The translations under genes and the position numbers were made by a program. Of a stretch of 27,936 bases of DNA, positions 14,245 to 23,411 are shown in pieces. Location: NCBI GenBank assembly GCA_964429355.1, contig CAYSCH010000083.1:1-27936 (forward strand), in the 5' to 3' direction. A model generated the notes under the pieces. It was given only the letters and a program-made list of their open reading frames with translations. It had not been told where the DNA came from and did no database searches. The first letter of the stretch is position 1, and the number at the start of each line of letters is the position of its first letter. This DNA comes from JAAYAY01 sp964429355 (GTDB lineage Bacteria > Planctomycetota > Planctomycetia > Pirellulales > Thermoguttaceae).

Positions 14245-14634
14245 ATGGCGCGATTCACTCCAGGGGAATTGAACGTCATGCGGCTGCTCTGGGAGCATGG
14301 CGAAATGAAGCCGGCCCAGATCCAGGATATCTACCCCGAGCCGATCAAGAACTCTGCCTTACGCTCCTACCTGACGATCCTGGTCGAGAAGGGGCACATC
14401 CGCCGGCGCAAGGAGGGCAAGGCCTATTTCTACCAAGCCGTCACCCGGCAACAGTCGGTCTTCTCGGCCAGGCTGCGGGAATTGCTCGACACGTTTTGCG
14501 GCGGTTCGGCCCAGGCTCTGCTGTTGAATCTTATCCGTTCGGAAGAAGTGAGCGAAGAGGAACTCCTCGAACTCAAGCGGATCGCCGACTCCACTCCATG
14601 CTCGCAGGTCAAACGACGAAGGAAGAAACCATGA
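14245..14634 (+). CDS. blaI: BlaI/MecI/CopY-family transcriptional repressor
   Basis: The 129-residue product is a winged-helix repressor. It opens F-T-P-G-E-L-N-V-M-R-L-L-W-E-H-G-E-M-K-P-A-Q-I and continues S-A-L-R-S-Y-L-T-I-L-V-E-K-G-H-I-R-R-R-K-E-G-K-A-Y-F-Y, the recognition helix and wing of the BlaI/MecI family. The C-terminal dimerisation part contains S-E-E-E-L-L-E-L-K-R. In this family a partner M56 protease triggers cleavage or release of the repressor. The strong ribosome site GGAGG (14233-14237) precedes the ATG, and the gene overlaps the large protease gene by four bases (ATGA). The two dyads in its promoter suggest that it represses its own operon. What signal it answers is unknown. 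Confidence 0.9.
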   Translation: MARFTPGELNVMRLLWEHGEMKPAQIQDIYPEPIKNSALRSYLTILVEKGHIRRRKEGKAYFYQAVTRQQSVFSARLRELLDTFCGGSAQALLLNLIRSEEVSEEELLELKRIADSTPCSQVKRRRKKP

Positions 14635-17600
14635 ACGGGCTGAGTTCCTCGCTTTTCGATGCGCAGGCAGGCCTGACGGCCGTGCTGGTGCTGCTGGTGG
14701 CCAAGGCGACCGCGCTTCTGGCGGTGGGGTGGCTGGTCCATTTCGCACTGGGTGGCAAGAATCCGCGTTGGCGGGTTCTTATCTGGCGGACGGTCAGCAT
14801 GGGGGTTGTGGTTCTGTTTGCCCTGACTCTGTGTCCGCCGCTCTGGAGTTGGGCCGTGCTTCCGGCGGAGACGGCCCAAGAGACGGGGGCCGGGGAAGAT
14901 CGCGCTGCGGCAGATGCCCGTTCCGGCCAGCTCGGCCGGTCGGTGACCGACTCGCCTGCAGTCCCTCGTCGCACGGATATTCGGATGGAGCGATCGGATG
15001 CGACCGAGCCGTCATCGATACCGGGCGGTTCGGTCCGCCAGTCCGCTGCGGCGGTGGATGCGAATGGAGCACTTGCGATCGAGCCGATGCCCGTTCAAGT
15101 GTCAGGCACTGAGCGTGATCCGATCTCAGCAGCCTCGTCCGACGGCGCCCTTGCGGCGTGGACCTCGGGGCAGTGGATGGCCGCGATCTGGTGTGCCGGA
15201 GTCGTCGTCTGTCTGGTCTACCGCGGAGCAGGGTTCTGGCACTTGCGGCGTGTCATCCAAGCCTCCCAGCCGGTACCTCCGTGGGTTCAGTCGGAAGCCG
15301 CGGCAGTGGCCGGGCGACTGGCCCTTCGGCGCCGCTTCGGAGTCCGCGGGAGCGGCATCCTGCCGATTCCATGCCTGGCGGGTATTCTGCGGCCGATTGT
15401 TTTTCTTCCTGACGAGCAATGTGAGGAGGCGTATCGCGAGGAGCTTCCGGCGATCCTGGCCCACGAGTTGGCTCATCTGAAGGGGGGCGACATCCTCTGG
15501 AGCCGCCTGCTTCACGGGCTTTCGATTCTGCTCTGGTTTCATCCTCTCGCCTGGCGGATGCCCCTGGCCCATGGGGATGCGTGCGATGCGGTGTGTGATG
15601 CGGTTGCGGCGGACTACATGGGCGACGCCGGCGTTTACGCTCGGACGCTGGCGCGGCTGGCGTTACGGGTGGCGTCGGCACGTGCGTCCGTGGGCCTGGC
15701 GATGGCACGCAAGTCGAGCGTTCGGCGGCGAGTTGAAGCGGTGGAGCGATTCGTGTTTCGTGCCGGCATTCCCCGCTGGCGGAGACGGACGGTCCTTGCG
15801 CTGGCGATGGTGGGGTTTCTGCTCCTGGGGGGACTGGCATTGACGAGGTCCAGCGCGGCGCCGGCGGTTGCTGAGGATGTTTCGGCCGCCGAGGCCACCG
15901 GAGACTCGGCCGAGAAGAAATCGGGGCCGGCCGGTCAACAGGAAGAGGCCGTTCTCACGGTCCGTTGTCTGGCAGACGGAGCGGAGGTTCCCCTGGAGGG
16001 AGTCGAGGTGCGCTGTGCCGCTCTTATCGACGGGAAACCCTTTGCGAAGACGCTCCACACCAACCGTGAGGGTGTGGCGGTGGTGGAGTATCCGTCAAGC
16101 GGAGACATGCAGTCTTTCTGGATCAAGGCGGGCAAGCCGGCATACACGCCGGCCATCTTCAACTGGGAAACAGAGCCTCGCAAGATCGCTTTGCCGACGA
16201 CTCTCGACTTGAAATTGGCCAGGGGCAAGACCATTGGCGGCGTTGTGCGAAACGAGGCGGGTGATCCTGTCGAGAAGACTGACGTGGAACTGTCGATATC
16301 TTCCAGCAGGGATGCCGTCTTTACGGCAGCCAAGCTGAAAACCGACGCATCAGGCCGCTGGGAGTGGGATGGAGCGCCGGGCGCAGTTGGGGAAGTTGGG
16401 GTCCATGTAAAACACCCCGAGTACTTCGAAGAGATAAGCAGGGTCGCGGCGAGCATGGAAAACGTGATCGTCGTGAAATCCAGATCTATCGTTGTCGGAC
16501 GAGTTGTCGACGCTCAAGGCGGCCCCATGAAAGGCGTCGTCGTCCGTCTGAGTTCGAGTTACACAGATCGCAGCGATCCTCAGGCAACCACCGATACCGA
16601 CGGGCGCTTCGCACTCAAGGGAGGAAAACCCGGGGCGTCGATGGTAGCGGTTGAAATGGACGGCTACTCGCCGGCAGTGGAGGAGGTCATGGCCGGCAAA
16701 GAGACGGCTGACTTGGAGCTTCGCCTGTTGCCCGGACAGGTGCTTCGCGGTCGGCTCGTCGATACAGAGGGCAAGGGGATCGAGAAAGTCAGCGTCTGCC
16801 CCGAGTCGTGGCGAGGCTACAGTATCTTCCGGAAGCGGCTCAAGACCGACTCCGACGGGCGGTTCGAGTGGAACGGCGCACCCACCGACGAAGTCGAGTT
16901 TTCCATCTTCAAAGACGGTTACATGTCTCATCGCGACTTGCCCTTGAAGGCGTCGAAAGAAGAGCAGCTTATCACCCTGTATCCGGAGCTGGACATCCGC
17001 GGACAGGTAACCGATGCCGTCACGGGCAAGCCGGTGCCGGAGTTCCGTATCCGGCGCGGCCAGATTCAGTGGGACAGAGACGAAACGCTGTGGAACGACG
17101 ACGCGGGGACTTCCTATTCCGGCGGCCAATACCGCTACACCTTCGAGGATCCGATGAAAGGTTGGCTGCTCCAGGTGGTGGCGCCCGGCTACCTGCCCGC
17201 CACAAGCCGGGTCTTCGAATCGACGGAGGGGCAGCAGACCTATGACTTCAAGCTGCAACCAGGCCAGGGCCCTTCAGGGACGGTGCTGTTGCCCGATGGA
17301 AGGCCGGCGAAAGGGGCCAAGGTCGCGTTGGCGACTCGGGACCGGCCGGCGAGCCTGACGATCGGCCGATTCGACAAGAGCGAGAACCGTGCGGAGATCA
17401 CCGAGGCCAATGCCGAGGGACGTTTCTCGTTTCCCGTTCCAGGAGCCGAGACCTTCCTCGTGATTGCCTTGGACGATGCAGGATTTGCCGAGGCAACCAG
17501 CGAAGAGCTCGCTCAATCCGATCAGATCCGGTTGCGCCCCTGGGGACGGCTGGAGGGAAAGGTGCTGATCGGCGATCGGCCGGACGCCGGGAGCGAGGTC

Positions 17601-19619
17601 TACTTCGCTCCCACGCGATCTCGTTCCGCGGATATGCTCGTGTGGAGCTACGGTTATACGACCAAGGCCGACGATCAGGGACGGTTCGCGCTGGATCGCG
17701 TAATCGCCGGTCCGGGAAACGCCTACCGTGTGGTGGTCACGAAATTCGGTACGGGTTCCCGGCACTCCGCCGGTTGGCAAATCCCGGTTGAGATCGCCGA
17801 GGGAGGAACGACGGAGGTGACGATCGGCGGCACGGGCCGGGCGGTTCGGGGGCGACTCGAGCTGGACCGAAAACCCGAGGTGCCGATCGACTGGACGACG
17901 AACGAACCGGGCACGATCGAGGTTTGGGACAAGGAGCACGCCGGGCGGTCGGAAAAGTCCGTACGCTATGGCGTCAACATCGAGCAGTCGGGACGGTTTG
18001 AAGTTCCGGACGTTCCGGCGGGCGACTACAAACTCATGGTGCCGATCAACAACCGGCCCACGCTCGATTCCGGCGGTGCCGGCAGCCAGATCGGCCGCGC
18101 GGAACTGGAATTCAGCATTCCCGAAATGGCCGGCGGCCGAAGCAACGAACCGCTCGATCTGGGCACGGTCGATGCGAAGCTCTTCGACACGCTCGACGCA
18201 GGCGAGGTCGCGCCCGAGTTCGTTGTGCGGCAGTTGGATGGAAGGCCGCTGTTGCTGAAGGAATACCGCGGCAAGTTGATTCTGCTGGATTTCTGGGCGA
18301 CCCGGAACAATTCTTGCCTGGCCGAGATTCCGAATCTCAGGGAAATCCACAAGACGTTTGGCGGCGACTCGCGTTTCGCCATGGTGAGCATCTCCTGCGA
18401 CGGCGAGACGGCCGCCCCAAGAGACTATGTTCCTAAGCACGGCATGGGATGGCTGCAGGCGCACGTCGTCGGCATTGGGGACACGGTAGCCCAGAGTTAC
18501 ATGGTTCGCACTTTGCCGACGACTTTCCTCATCGCTCCTGACGGGCGAGTTCTCGCCACGAACGTACGCGGGGAAGAGCTGAAACAGGCCGTGGCAGCCG
18601 CACTGGCAAACGGCAAGTTGTTCGACGTCGACCCGAACGCCCGACCGCCCCGGTTCCCCGTAACTCGTTTTGACGCGGCTGAGAACCAGGCCGCGGCGAC
18701 TGTCAAGCCGGCCGTCGTTGTGCTGGACGATACGGACCCGAAGTTCGACAAGAACGAACCTCATCACGACAACCTGCGCGCGTTGACTTCTTCCGGCGAG
18801 GAATTGTGGAAGAACTCGGGATTCAACGTGTGCGAGACCGTCGGCGGAAACCACCTGGTGGCAGTCGACCGGCAGCGTGGGCGGATCTACGTGTGCGAGA
18901 GTGTTGCCAACAGGATTCACGCATTCACCTCCGACGGCCGCAAGGTCTGGCAGATCGACGACGTCGACGCCGACACGCTGGCCGTCGACGAGAAGACGGG
19001 TGATCTCTGGTGCAGCGGCGGCAGGCAGTTGGATGCGGGCCAGACCGTGGTCTTCGATGGGGAAGGCAACGAGAAGTCGCCCTTTCTTCACCGGGCGATC
19101 GATACGGCCTACGACCCGCACAGCGATTCCTTCTGGCTGGTCGGCTACCAGGTGATCAACCTCAGCCGAGAGGGTGAGATCCGGTTTCAGGAGAAGGTGG
19201 AGGGCTGGTGTTGCGTGTCGGTCTCCGTCAACCCGAACGACGGCAGTCTGTGGATCCTCGAGCGAGGCCATCCGGACGTTCCCAAGAGCGGGAACCGGCT
19301 CTGGCTGCGGAATGCGGACGGCAACGTCCGCCACAAGATCGACCTGGCGGATCTCGGCGTGTTCTCCGTCGAGTGCGATCCCGGGAGCGGCGATGCGTGG
19401 GTCGGAATCTACCGCAGCGGCGCTCGGCGCTATTCGGCGGAAGGCAAGCTGATCGCCACCTTGGCCGTGGAAGGTCAGAACTTTGCGATCAGCCCCGGGT
19501 CCGGCGAGATCTGGATGAATTCGGAAGAGGCAGTCGTTCGGATCGACCCCTCCGGCCAGATTCTTGCCCGATCACCGCACGAAAAAGCGTCCCGCCAGGC
19601 ATGGATTGAAGCGTTCTGA
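14631..19619 (+). CDS. Giant BlaR1-like M56 protease with CarboxypepD-reg repeats, redoxin and beta-propeller
   Basis: The 1662-residue product starts with a BlaR1-type membrane protease: helices at about 15-38, 46-68, 183-200 and 290-306, with zinc motif H-E-L-A-H at 278-282 (A-I-L-A-H-E-L-A-H-L-K-G-G-D) and D-A-C-D-A-V-C-D near 316-323. A last helix (about 388-406) leads to a large, probably exported part. From about 440 to 1180 come repeated carboxypeptidase-regulatory-like beta-sandwich units, each opening I-x-G-x-V-x-D-x-x-G-x-P and containing T-D-x-x-G-R-F/W. A redoxin/TlpA-like domain follows (about 1190-1325), but the usual W-A-T-W-C-x-P-C is W-A-T-R-N-N-S-C (1222-1229): only the second Cys remains, so disulfide exchange is doubtful. 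A propeller of NHL type (about 1385-1650) ends the protein. It is coupled to blaI by a four-base overlap, so it is probably the sensor that inactivates BlaI. The ligand is unknown; beta-lactam sensing is not supported, since no penicillin-binding domain is seen. Confidence 0.88.
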   Translation: MNGLSSSLFDAQAGLTAVLVLLVAKATALLAVGWLVHFALGGKNPRWRVLIWRTVSMGVVVLFALTLCPPLWSWAVLPAETAQETGAGEDRAAADARSGQLGRSVTDSPAVPRRTDIRMERSDATEPSSIPGGSVRQSAAAVDANGALAIEPMPVQVSGTERDPISAASSDGALAAWTSGQWMAAIWCAGVVVCLVYRGAGFWHLRRVIQASQPVPPWVQSEAAAVAGRLALRRRFGVRGSGILPIPCLAGILRPIVFLPDEQCEEAYREELPAILAHELAHLKGGDILWSRLLHGLSILLWFHPLAWRMPLAHGDACDAVCDAVAADYMGDAGVYARTLARLALRVASARASVGLAMARKSSVRRRVEAVERFVFRAGIPRWRRRTVLALAMVGFLLLGGLALTRSSAAPAVAEDVSAAEATGDSAEKKSGPAGQQEEAVLTVRCLADGAEVPLEGVEVRCAALIDGKPFAKTLHTNREGVAVVEYPSSGDMQSFWIKAGKPAYTPAIFNWETEPRKIALPTTLDLKLARGKTIGGVVRNEAGDPVEKTDVELSISSSRDAVFTAAKLKTDASGRWEWDGAPGAVGEVGVHVKHPEYFEEISRVAASMENVIVVKSRSIVVGRVVDAQGGPMKGVVVRLSSSYTDRSDPQATTDTDGRFALKGGKPGASMVAVEMDGYSPAVEEVMAGKETADLELRLLPGQVLRGRLVDTEGKGIEKVSVCPESWRGYSIFRKRLKTDSDGRFEWNGAPTDEVEFSIFKDGYMSHRDLPLKASKEEQLITLYPELDIRGQVTDAVTGKPVPEFRIRRGQIQWDRDETLWNDDAGTSYSGGQYRYTFEDPMKGWLLQVVAPGYLPATSRVFESTEGQQTYDFKLQPGQGPSGTVLLPDGRPAKGAKVALATRDRPASLTIGRFDKSENRAEITEANAEGRFSFPVPGAETFLVIALDDAGFAEATSEELAQSDQIRLRPWGRLEGKVLIGDRPDAGSEVYFAPTRSRSADMLVWSYGYTTKADDQGRFALDRVIAGPGNAYRVVVTKFGTGSRHSAGWQIPVEIAEGGTTEVTIGGTGRAVRGRLELDRKPEVPIDWTTNEPGTIEVWDKEHAGRSEKSVRYGVNIEQSGRFEVPDVPAGDYKLMVPINNRPTLDSGGAGSQIGRAELEFSIPEMAGGRSNEPLDLGTVDAKLFDTLDAGEVAPEFVVRQLDGRPLLLKEYRGKLILLDFWATRNNSCLAEIPNLREIHKTFGGDSRFAMVSISCDGETAAPRDYVPKHGMGWLQAHVVGIGDTVAQSYMVRTLPTTFLIAPDGRVLATNVRGEELKQAVAAALANGKLFDVDPNARPPRFPVTRFDAAENQAAATVKPAVVVLDDTDPKFDKNEPHHDNLRALTSSGEELWKNSGFNVCETVGGNHLVAVDRQRGRIYVCESVANRIHAFTSDGRKVWQIDDVDADTLAVDEKTGDLWCSGGRQLDAGQTVVFDGEGNEKSPFLHRAIDTAYDPHSDSFWLVGYQVINLSREGEIRFQEKVEGWCCVSVSVNPNDGSLWILERGHPDVPKSGNRLWLRNADGNVRHKIDLADLGVFSVECDPGSGDAWVGIYRSGARRYSAEGKLIATLAVEGQNFAISPGSGEIWMNSEEAVVRIDPSGQILARSPHEKASRQAWIEAF

Positions 19620-19701
19620 AATCTCGGTCAAGAGCGGAATCCAGTGGCGGCTGGATGCCGCGGCTGCGGAGAGTTCCCACCGCTGCCGCCCCTGCGGGGC
19701 G

Positions 19702-19730
19702 TGGGCAGTGGCGTGGAGTTTCGATATACT
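19702..19730 (+). promoter_or_regulatory. Possible promoter of the uracil-DNA glycosylase gene
   Basis: TGGGCA (19702-19707, four of six matches to the -35) is separated by 17 bases from TATACT (19725-19730, five of six). It stands 36 bases before the GTG start. A small G+C hairpin (CTGCCGCCCC / GGGGC-GTG-GGCAG, 19683-19708) lies just upstream and overlaps the -35; it has no T-run, so I do not call it a terminator. Confidence 0.45.
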
Positions 19731-19765
19731 GTGGCAAGTCGCGTCCTTGCGCAAGGAACTACACT

Positions 19766-20551
19766 GTGTCTGAAAGCCAAACCTGCGATCCCCGCATTCG
19801 TGCTGCCGCGCAGAAGCTGGAGAGCCTGCGGGCTGCGGGTGTGACCCATTTGCCGAAAGCTCGGGCGGCTGCTCCGCCAGCCCCGGCCTCCCCAACTGCC
19901 ACTCCAGCCGCCCCGCCGGAAACGATGCCGAAGAAATCGCCTGCACCCTCCAAGAGTCCGACTCCCGACAGCCGCCAGGCCGCCCTGGCCGCGGTTCAGA
20001 AGCGGGTGGCGGCCTGCACCCGGTGCGCCGAACTGGTCGCAACGCGGACCCAGACCGTGTTCGGCGTGGGCAATCCGCAAGCTCGGCTCGTATTCCTGGG
20101 CGAAGCCCCCGGGGCCGACGAAGACCGGCAGGGGGAGCCGTTCGTGGGACGGGCGGGCCAGTTGCTCACGGACATCATTGAGAAAGGCATGGGACTGAAG
20201 CGATCGGACGTCTACATCTGCAACATCCTCCGCTGCCGGCCGCCGGGGAATCGCACGCCGCTGCCGATCGAAGCGGCCAACTGCCGCGAGTATCTCGACG
20301 CCCAACTGGAGATCGTTCGGCCGGAATTCATCTGCTGCCTGGGGGCCGTGGCAGCCCAGAATCTGCTGAATGATACCACGCCGATCGGCAAGCTTCGCGG
20401 CCGGTTCCTCGATCACAAGGGCATCAAGGTCCTCTGTACCTATCACCCGGCCTACGTGCTGCGGAACCCGCCGGCGAAGAAGCAGGTCTGGGAAGACATC
20501 CAGATCCTGATGGCCGAAATGGGATTGAAGGCGCCGAAGAAGCAGGCGTAG
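19766..20551 (+). CDS. Family 4 uracil-DNA glycosylase (4Fe-4S)
   Basis: The 261-residue protein removes uracil from DNA. Motif 1 is G-E-A-P-G-A-D-E-D-R-Q-G-E-P-F-V-G-R-A-G (112-131), and the C-terminal motif is H-P-A-Y (227-230). Four cysteines fit the iron-sulfur ligands of family 4 enzymes: Cys84 and Cys87 in A-C-T-R-C, Cys157 in N-I-L-R-C-R-P-P, and Cys173, with the last two 16 residues apart as in the Thermus enzyme. The catalytic domain starts near 75; before it lies a Pro/Ala/Ser-rich linker (34-70) not found in the short family members. GTG at 19766 is the start, with AAGGA at 19753-19757. The gene stands alone on the plus strand. Confidence 0.88.
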   Translation: MSESQTCDPRIRAAAQKLESLRAAGVTHLPKARAAAPPAPASPTATPAAPPETMPKKSPAPSKSPTPDSRQAALAAVQKRVAACTRCAELVATRTQTVFGVGNPQARLVFLGEAPGADEDRQGEPFVGRAGQLLTDIIEKGMGLKRSDVYICNILRCRPPGNRTPLPIEAANCREYLDAQLEIVRPEFICCLGAVAAQNLLNDTTPIGKLRGRFLDHKGIKVLCTYHPAYVLRNPPAKKQVWEDIQILMAEMGLKAPKKQA

Positions 20552-20748
20552 GCGAGCCGTGTCGCGGTGGATCCCGTGGCGCGGAGCCGCCGAAGTGTCT
20601 GGCGACAAAGGCTGAAGCCTGGGCACCATCCGCAAGTGCAAGGCTGGACTCCAACAACCGTCCTGCCGGTTGATGCCCGGCAAGTTGCCCCGCTACAATG
20701 CGGGCTCGTTCGTGGGGCGCAACGGGAGCGGAAATACGGAGGGTGCCG

Positions 20749-22284
20749 ATGGACCTGCTCATGGGAATCGACCTCGGGTCGACGAGTCTGAAGGCGATCG
20801 TCTATGACCTCGACGGCAATGTCGTCGCGCGGGGTAGTCGGCCCACGGAGAAGGATCATCCCAGTCCGGAACATCCGGAGTGGACCGTCTGGCAGCCCGA
20901 GCAGATCTGGGGGGGTACGGCCGCGGCAATTCGCGAGGCGGTGGCGCAGCTCAGCGATCCGGCGCAGATCCGCGGCGTGGCGGTCACCGGCATGGGGATG
21001 GACGGGGTGCCGATCGACGCCGAGGGGCGTTGGCTCTATCCCTTCATAAGCTGGCACGATTCGCGAACCGGTCCGCAGCACGCCTGGTGGCTGAAAGAAA
21101 TCGGTGCTGAGAAGACATTCTCGATCGGCGGCAACCCGGTATGGCCGATCAACTCGGCCCTGCGGATCCTGTGGATGGCCGAGCACGAGCCGGAGATTCT
21201 TGCCCGGACCGACAAGTGGCTGCTGATTGAGGACTTTCTGAATTTCATGCTCTGCGGCCGGCGAGTGACCGATTACAGCATGGCCTCCTGCACGATGCTG
21301 TTCGACCAGCGCCGGCTGACCTGGTCCGACGAAATGGTCCGGGCCTCCGGCATCGACCGCCGGTTGCTCCCGGAGGTTCTGCCTGGCGGCACGGTGCTGG
21401 GCGAAGTCCATCGAGAAGCGGCTGCCGCCACAGGGCTGCGGGAGGGCACGGCTGTCGTGCTCGGGGGCCACGATCATATCTGCGGCACCCTGCCGGTTGG
21501 CGTCTTCCAACCCGGGACCGTTCTGGACGTCACGGGAACCTGGGAGATCGTGAGCATCACGACCGGCCAGCCGATTCTGAAGGACGAGCTCCGCCAGGCG
21601 GGCATGACCGTGCAGGCCCACGTGGCGCCGGGCATGCACACGATCTGGGGCAGCAACGTGGCCGGCGAGATGGTCGAGTGGTACCGCAACCAGTTGGCCG
21701 GCTTTTCGGAGGTGGGCAAGAGCGCAGAGTGGGTCGAGCTGATGGGCGAGGCCGAGGCCGCTCCGCCGGGCTCGCGGGGAGTGATGTTTTTGCCCCACAT
21801 GTCGGCGGCGTCCTGTCCGATGGTCGATCCCCAGAGCATGGGCGCCTTTGTGGGACTCACATCACGAGCGACCCGCGGCGACCTGCTGCGGGCGATCATC
21901 GAGGGACTCGACTACCAGTTCTTCCACATTGTCACATCCATGGAGCGGGCCATGGGGGGCGGACTGGAGCGATTCATTGCCGTGGGAGGCGCCACCCGCA
22001 ACGAGTTCTGGATGCAGAACAAGGCCGACATCGCCGGCCGAACGATCGAGGTGCCGGCGATCGAGGAGGCATCGCCCCTGGGGGCCGCCATGCTCGTTGG
22101 GGTCGGAGTGGGCCTGTATGACAACGTCGATCAGGCCTATCGACGGATCTATCGGCAGGGGGCCACCTTCCAGCCCGACGCCGCCCGGGCGAAAGACTAC
22201 CAGCGCTGGTTCAAGATTTACCAGGATCTCTACCCGGCCCTGGCGCCGGTGAGCCATCAACTGTTTGGAGAGTTTGTCGCGTGA
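20749..22284 (+). CDS. FGGY-family carbohydrate kinase (xylulokinase/fuculokinase-like)
   Basis: A full-length 511-residue sugar kinase. The ATPase fold opens M-G-I-D-L-G-S-T-S-L-K-A-I-V-Y-D, followed by V-A-V-T-G-M-G-M-D-G-V and S-W-H-D-S-R-T. The second domain carries G-G-H-D-H-I-C-G, with Asp as catalytic base, then D-V-T-G-T-W-E, and A-V-G-G-A-T-R-N-E-F-W-M-Q-N-K-A-D-I-A-G then E-E-A-S-P-L-G-A-A-M, the FGGY C-terminal signature region. The sugar is not readable; the L-fucose-isomerase-like neighbour hints at a ketose such as fuculose or a relative. GGAGGG (20738-20743) lies five bases before the ATG. The stop overlaps the next start (GTGA), so both are translated together. Confidence 0.88.
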   Translation: MDLLMGIDLGSTSLKAIVYDLDGNVVARGSRPTEKDHPSPEHPEWTVWQPEQIWGGTAAAIREAVAQLSDPAQIRGVAVTGMGMDGVPIDAEGRWLYPFISWHDSRTGPQHAWWLKEIGAEKTFSIGGNPVWPINSALRILWMAEHEPEILARTDKWLLIEDFLNFMLCGRRVTDYSMASCTMLFDQRRLTWSDEMVRASGIDRRLLPEVLPGGTVLGEVHREAAAATGLREGTAVVLGGHDHICGTLPVGVFQPGTVLDVTGTWEIVSITTGQPILKDELRQAGMTVQAHVAPGMHTIWGSNVAGEMVEWYRNQLAGFSEVGKSAEWVELMGEAEAAPPGSRGVMFLPHMSAASCPMVDPQSMGAFVGLTSRATRGDLLRAIIEGLDYQFFHIVTSMERAMGGGLERFIAVGGATRNEFWMQNKADIAGRTIEVPAIEEASPLGAAMLVGVGVGLYDNVDQAYRRIYRQGATFQPDAARAKDYQRWFKIYQDLYPALAPVSHQLFGEFVA

Positions 22285-23327
22285 ACGGAAAGCAGAGAAT
22301 TCTGGCCGCCCTGCGGCGCCAGGTGCCGGACGTCGTGCCGGTGTTCGAATGGTTCGTCGACGCCAGCGTGGGCCAGGCCCTCGTGGGGAGTGGCGACACG
22401 ATCGACGTCGTGGAGCGACTGGACCTGGACGCCATCAACGTGCGGGCCAACTACCGCTCGGAAAAGATCGACGAGAAGACGCTCGTCGACGAGTGGGGTA
22501 TGAAACGGCAGTTGACGGGCGACGTGCTGCCGGCCGTGATCGCCAGCCCGATTGAAGACATCCGCCGGCATCGGGAGTTCCAGTTCCCCGATCCAGAGGC
22601 CCCTCACCGCTTCGAAACACTGGAGCGGGCGATCGGCCGTTTTGGCGACGAGCGGGCGATCGTGCTCAACCTGCGGGACGGTTTTTCCGACATGCGGGAT
22701 CTGCTGGGGTATGAAGGCGCCCTGATGGGCATGCTGCTCGAACCGGAGCATTTTGACGAACTGCTCGAGCGATGCGTGGAGTACAACTTGAAGCTGGCCG
22801 CCGTGGCAAGGGAGCGTTTCGGCACCGAGATCGTGGCCACGACCGACGATGTGGCCAACGCGTCCGGCCTCTTGATGCGGCCTGCCACCTATTTCGAACG
22901 GCTCGCCCCCGGCTTCAAGGCCGCCATCGGTGGATACAAGGAGCTGGGCTACCTGACGATCAAGCATTGCGACGGCAACGTGGACGCGGTGCTGGATTTC
23001 TGGATCGAGGCCGGCATCGACTGCCTGGACCCCATCGACCCGGCCGGCGGCTACACGATCGGCGGCATGAAGGCGCGGATCGGAGACAAGGTCTGCCTCA
23101 AGGGGAACGTGGATTGCACGGGCGCGCTTTGCAGCGGCACGCCCGAAGAGGTTGCGGAGGAAGTACGGCAATGTATCGCCGCGGGCGCCGCTGGGGGCGG
23201 GTTGATCGTTTCTTCGAGCAACACGATCCACCGGGGAGTCCGACCCGCGAATTTTCGGGCGATGGTCGAGGCGGTGCGGGAGTATGGCGCCCTGGCAATC
23301 AGAGGGCCAAACAACCTTCCTGCCTGA
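22281..23327 (+). CDS. Uroporphyrinogen-decarboxylase-family protein (MtaA-like)
   Basis: The 348-residue product has the UroD/MtaA TIM-barrel layout: N-terminal M-N-G-K-Q-R-I-L-A-A-L-R-R-Q-V-P-D-V-V-P, a central D-D-V-A-N, I-K-H-C-D-G-N-V (His229, Cys230), then G-I-D-C-L-D-P-I-D-P-A and L-K-G-N-V-D-C with Cys279. In methylcobalamin:coenzyme M methyltransferases (MtaA/MtbA) zinc is held by H-x-C and a later Cys; here the pattern is H-C-D-G-N, so metal binding is not certain. It is not a haem-pathway HemE, whose N-terminal substrate motif is absent. Translation is coupled to the FGGY kinase by a four-base overlap, which suggests a role in sugar metabolism. The start is GTG at 22281. Confidence 0.8.
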   Translation: MNGKQRILAALRRQVPDVVPVFEWFVDASVGQALVGSGDTIDVVERLDLDAINVRANYRSEKIDEKTLVDEWGMKRQLTGDVLPAVIASPIEDIRRHREFQFPDPEAPHRFETLERAIGRFGDERAIVLNLRDGFSDMRDLLGYEGALMGMLLEPEHFDELLERCVEYNLKLAAVARERFGTEIVATTDDVANASGLLMRPATYFERLAPGFKAAIGGYKELGYLTIKHCDGNVDAVLDFWIEAGIDCLDPIDPAGGYTIGGMKARIGDKVCLKGNVDCTGALCSGTPEEVAEEVRQCIAAGAAGGGLIVSSSNTIHRGVRPANFRAMVEAVREYGALAIRGPNNLPA

Positions 23328-23411
23328 TCCCGGTTCTTTATCTAAGCTCTCGGCCGACCACCGCCGGCTCCAAGGAACCACTCGCCGCCGGGTGGAGCCG
23401 TTTGGCCTTGA

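Noticed and set aside
17274..19334. A 686-codon minus-strand frame
   Set aside because: It is the complement of the large M56 fusion gene, which has strong motifs and codon bias on the plus strand.
14631..19619. Beta-lactam resistance sensor (true BlaR1)
   Set aside because: The M56 domain and BlaI partner fit, but there is no penicillin-binding sensor domain and no beta-lactamase gene nearby.
19683..19708. Hairpin before the glycosylase gene as a terminator of the M56 gene
   Set aside because: It is a G+C-rich stem but is not followed by a T-run, and it overlaps a promoter-like -35.
20452..21798. A 448-codon minus-strand frame
   Set aside because: It is antisense to the glycosylase end and the FGGY kinase; the translation is His/Arg/Pro-rich without motifs.
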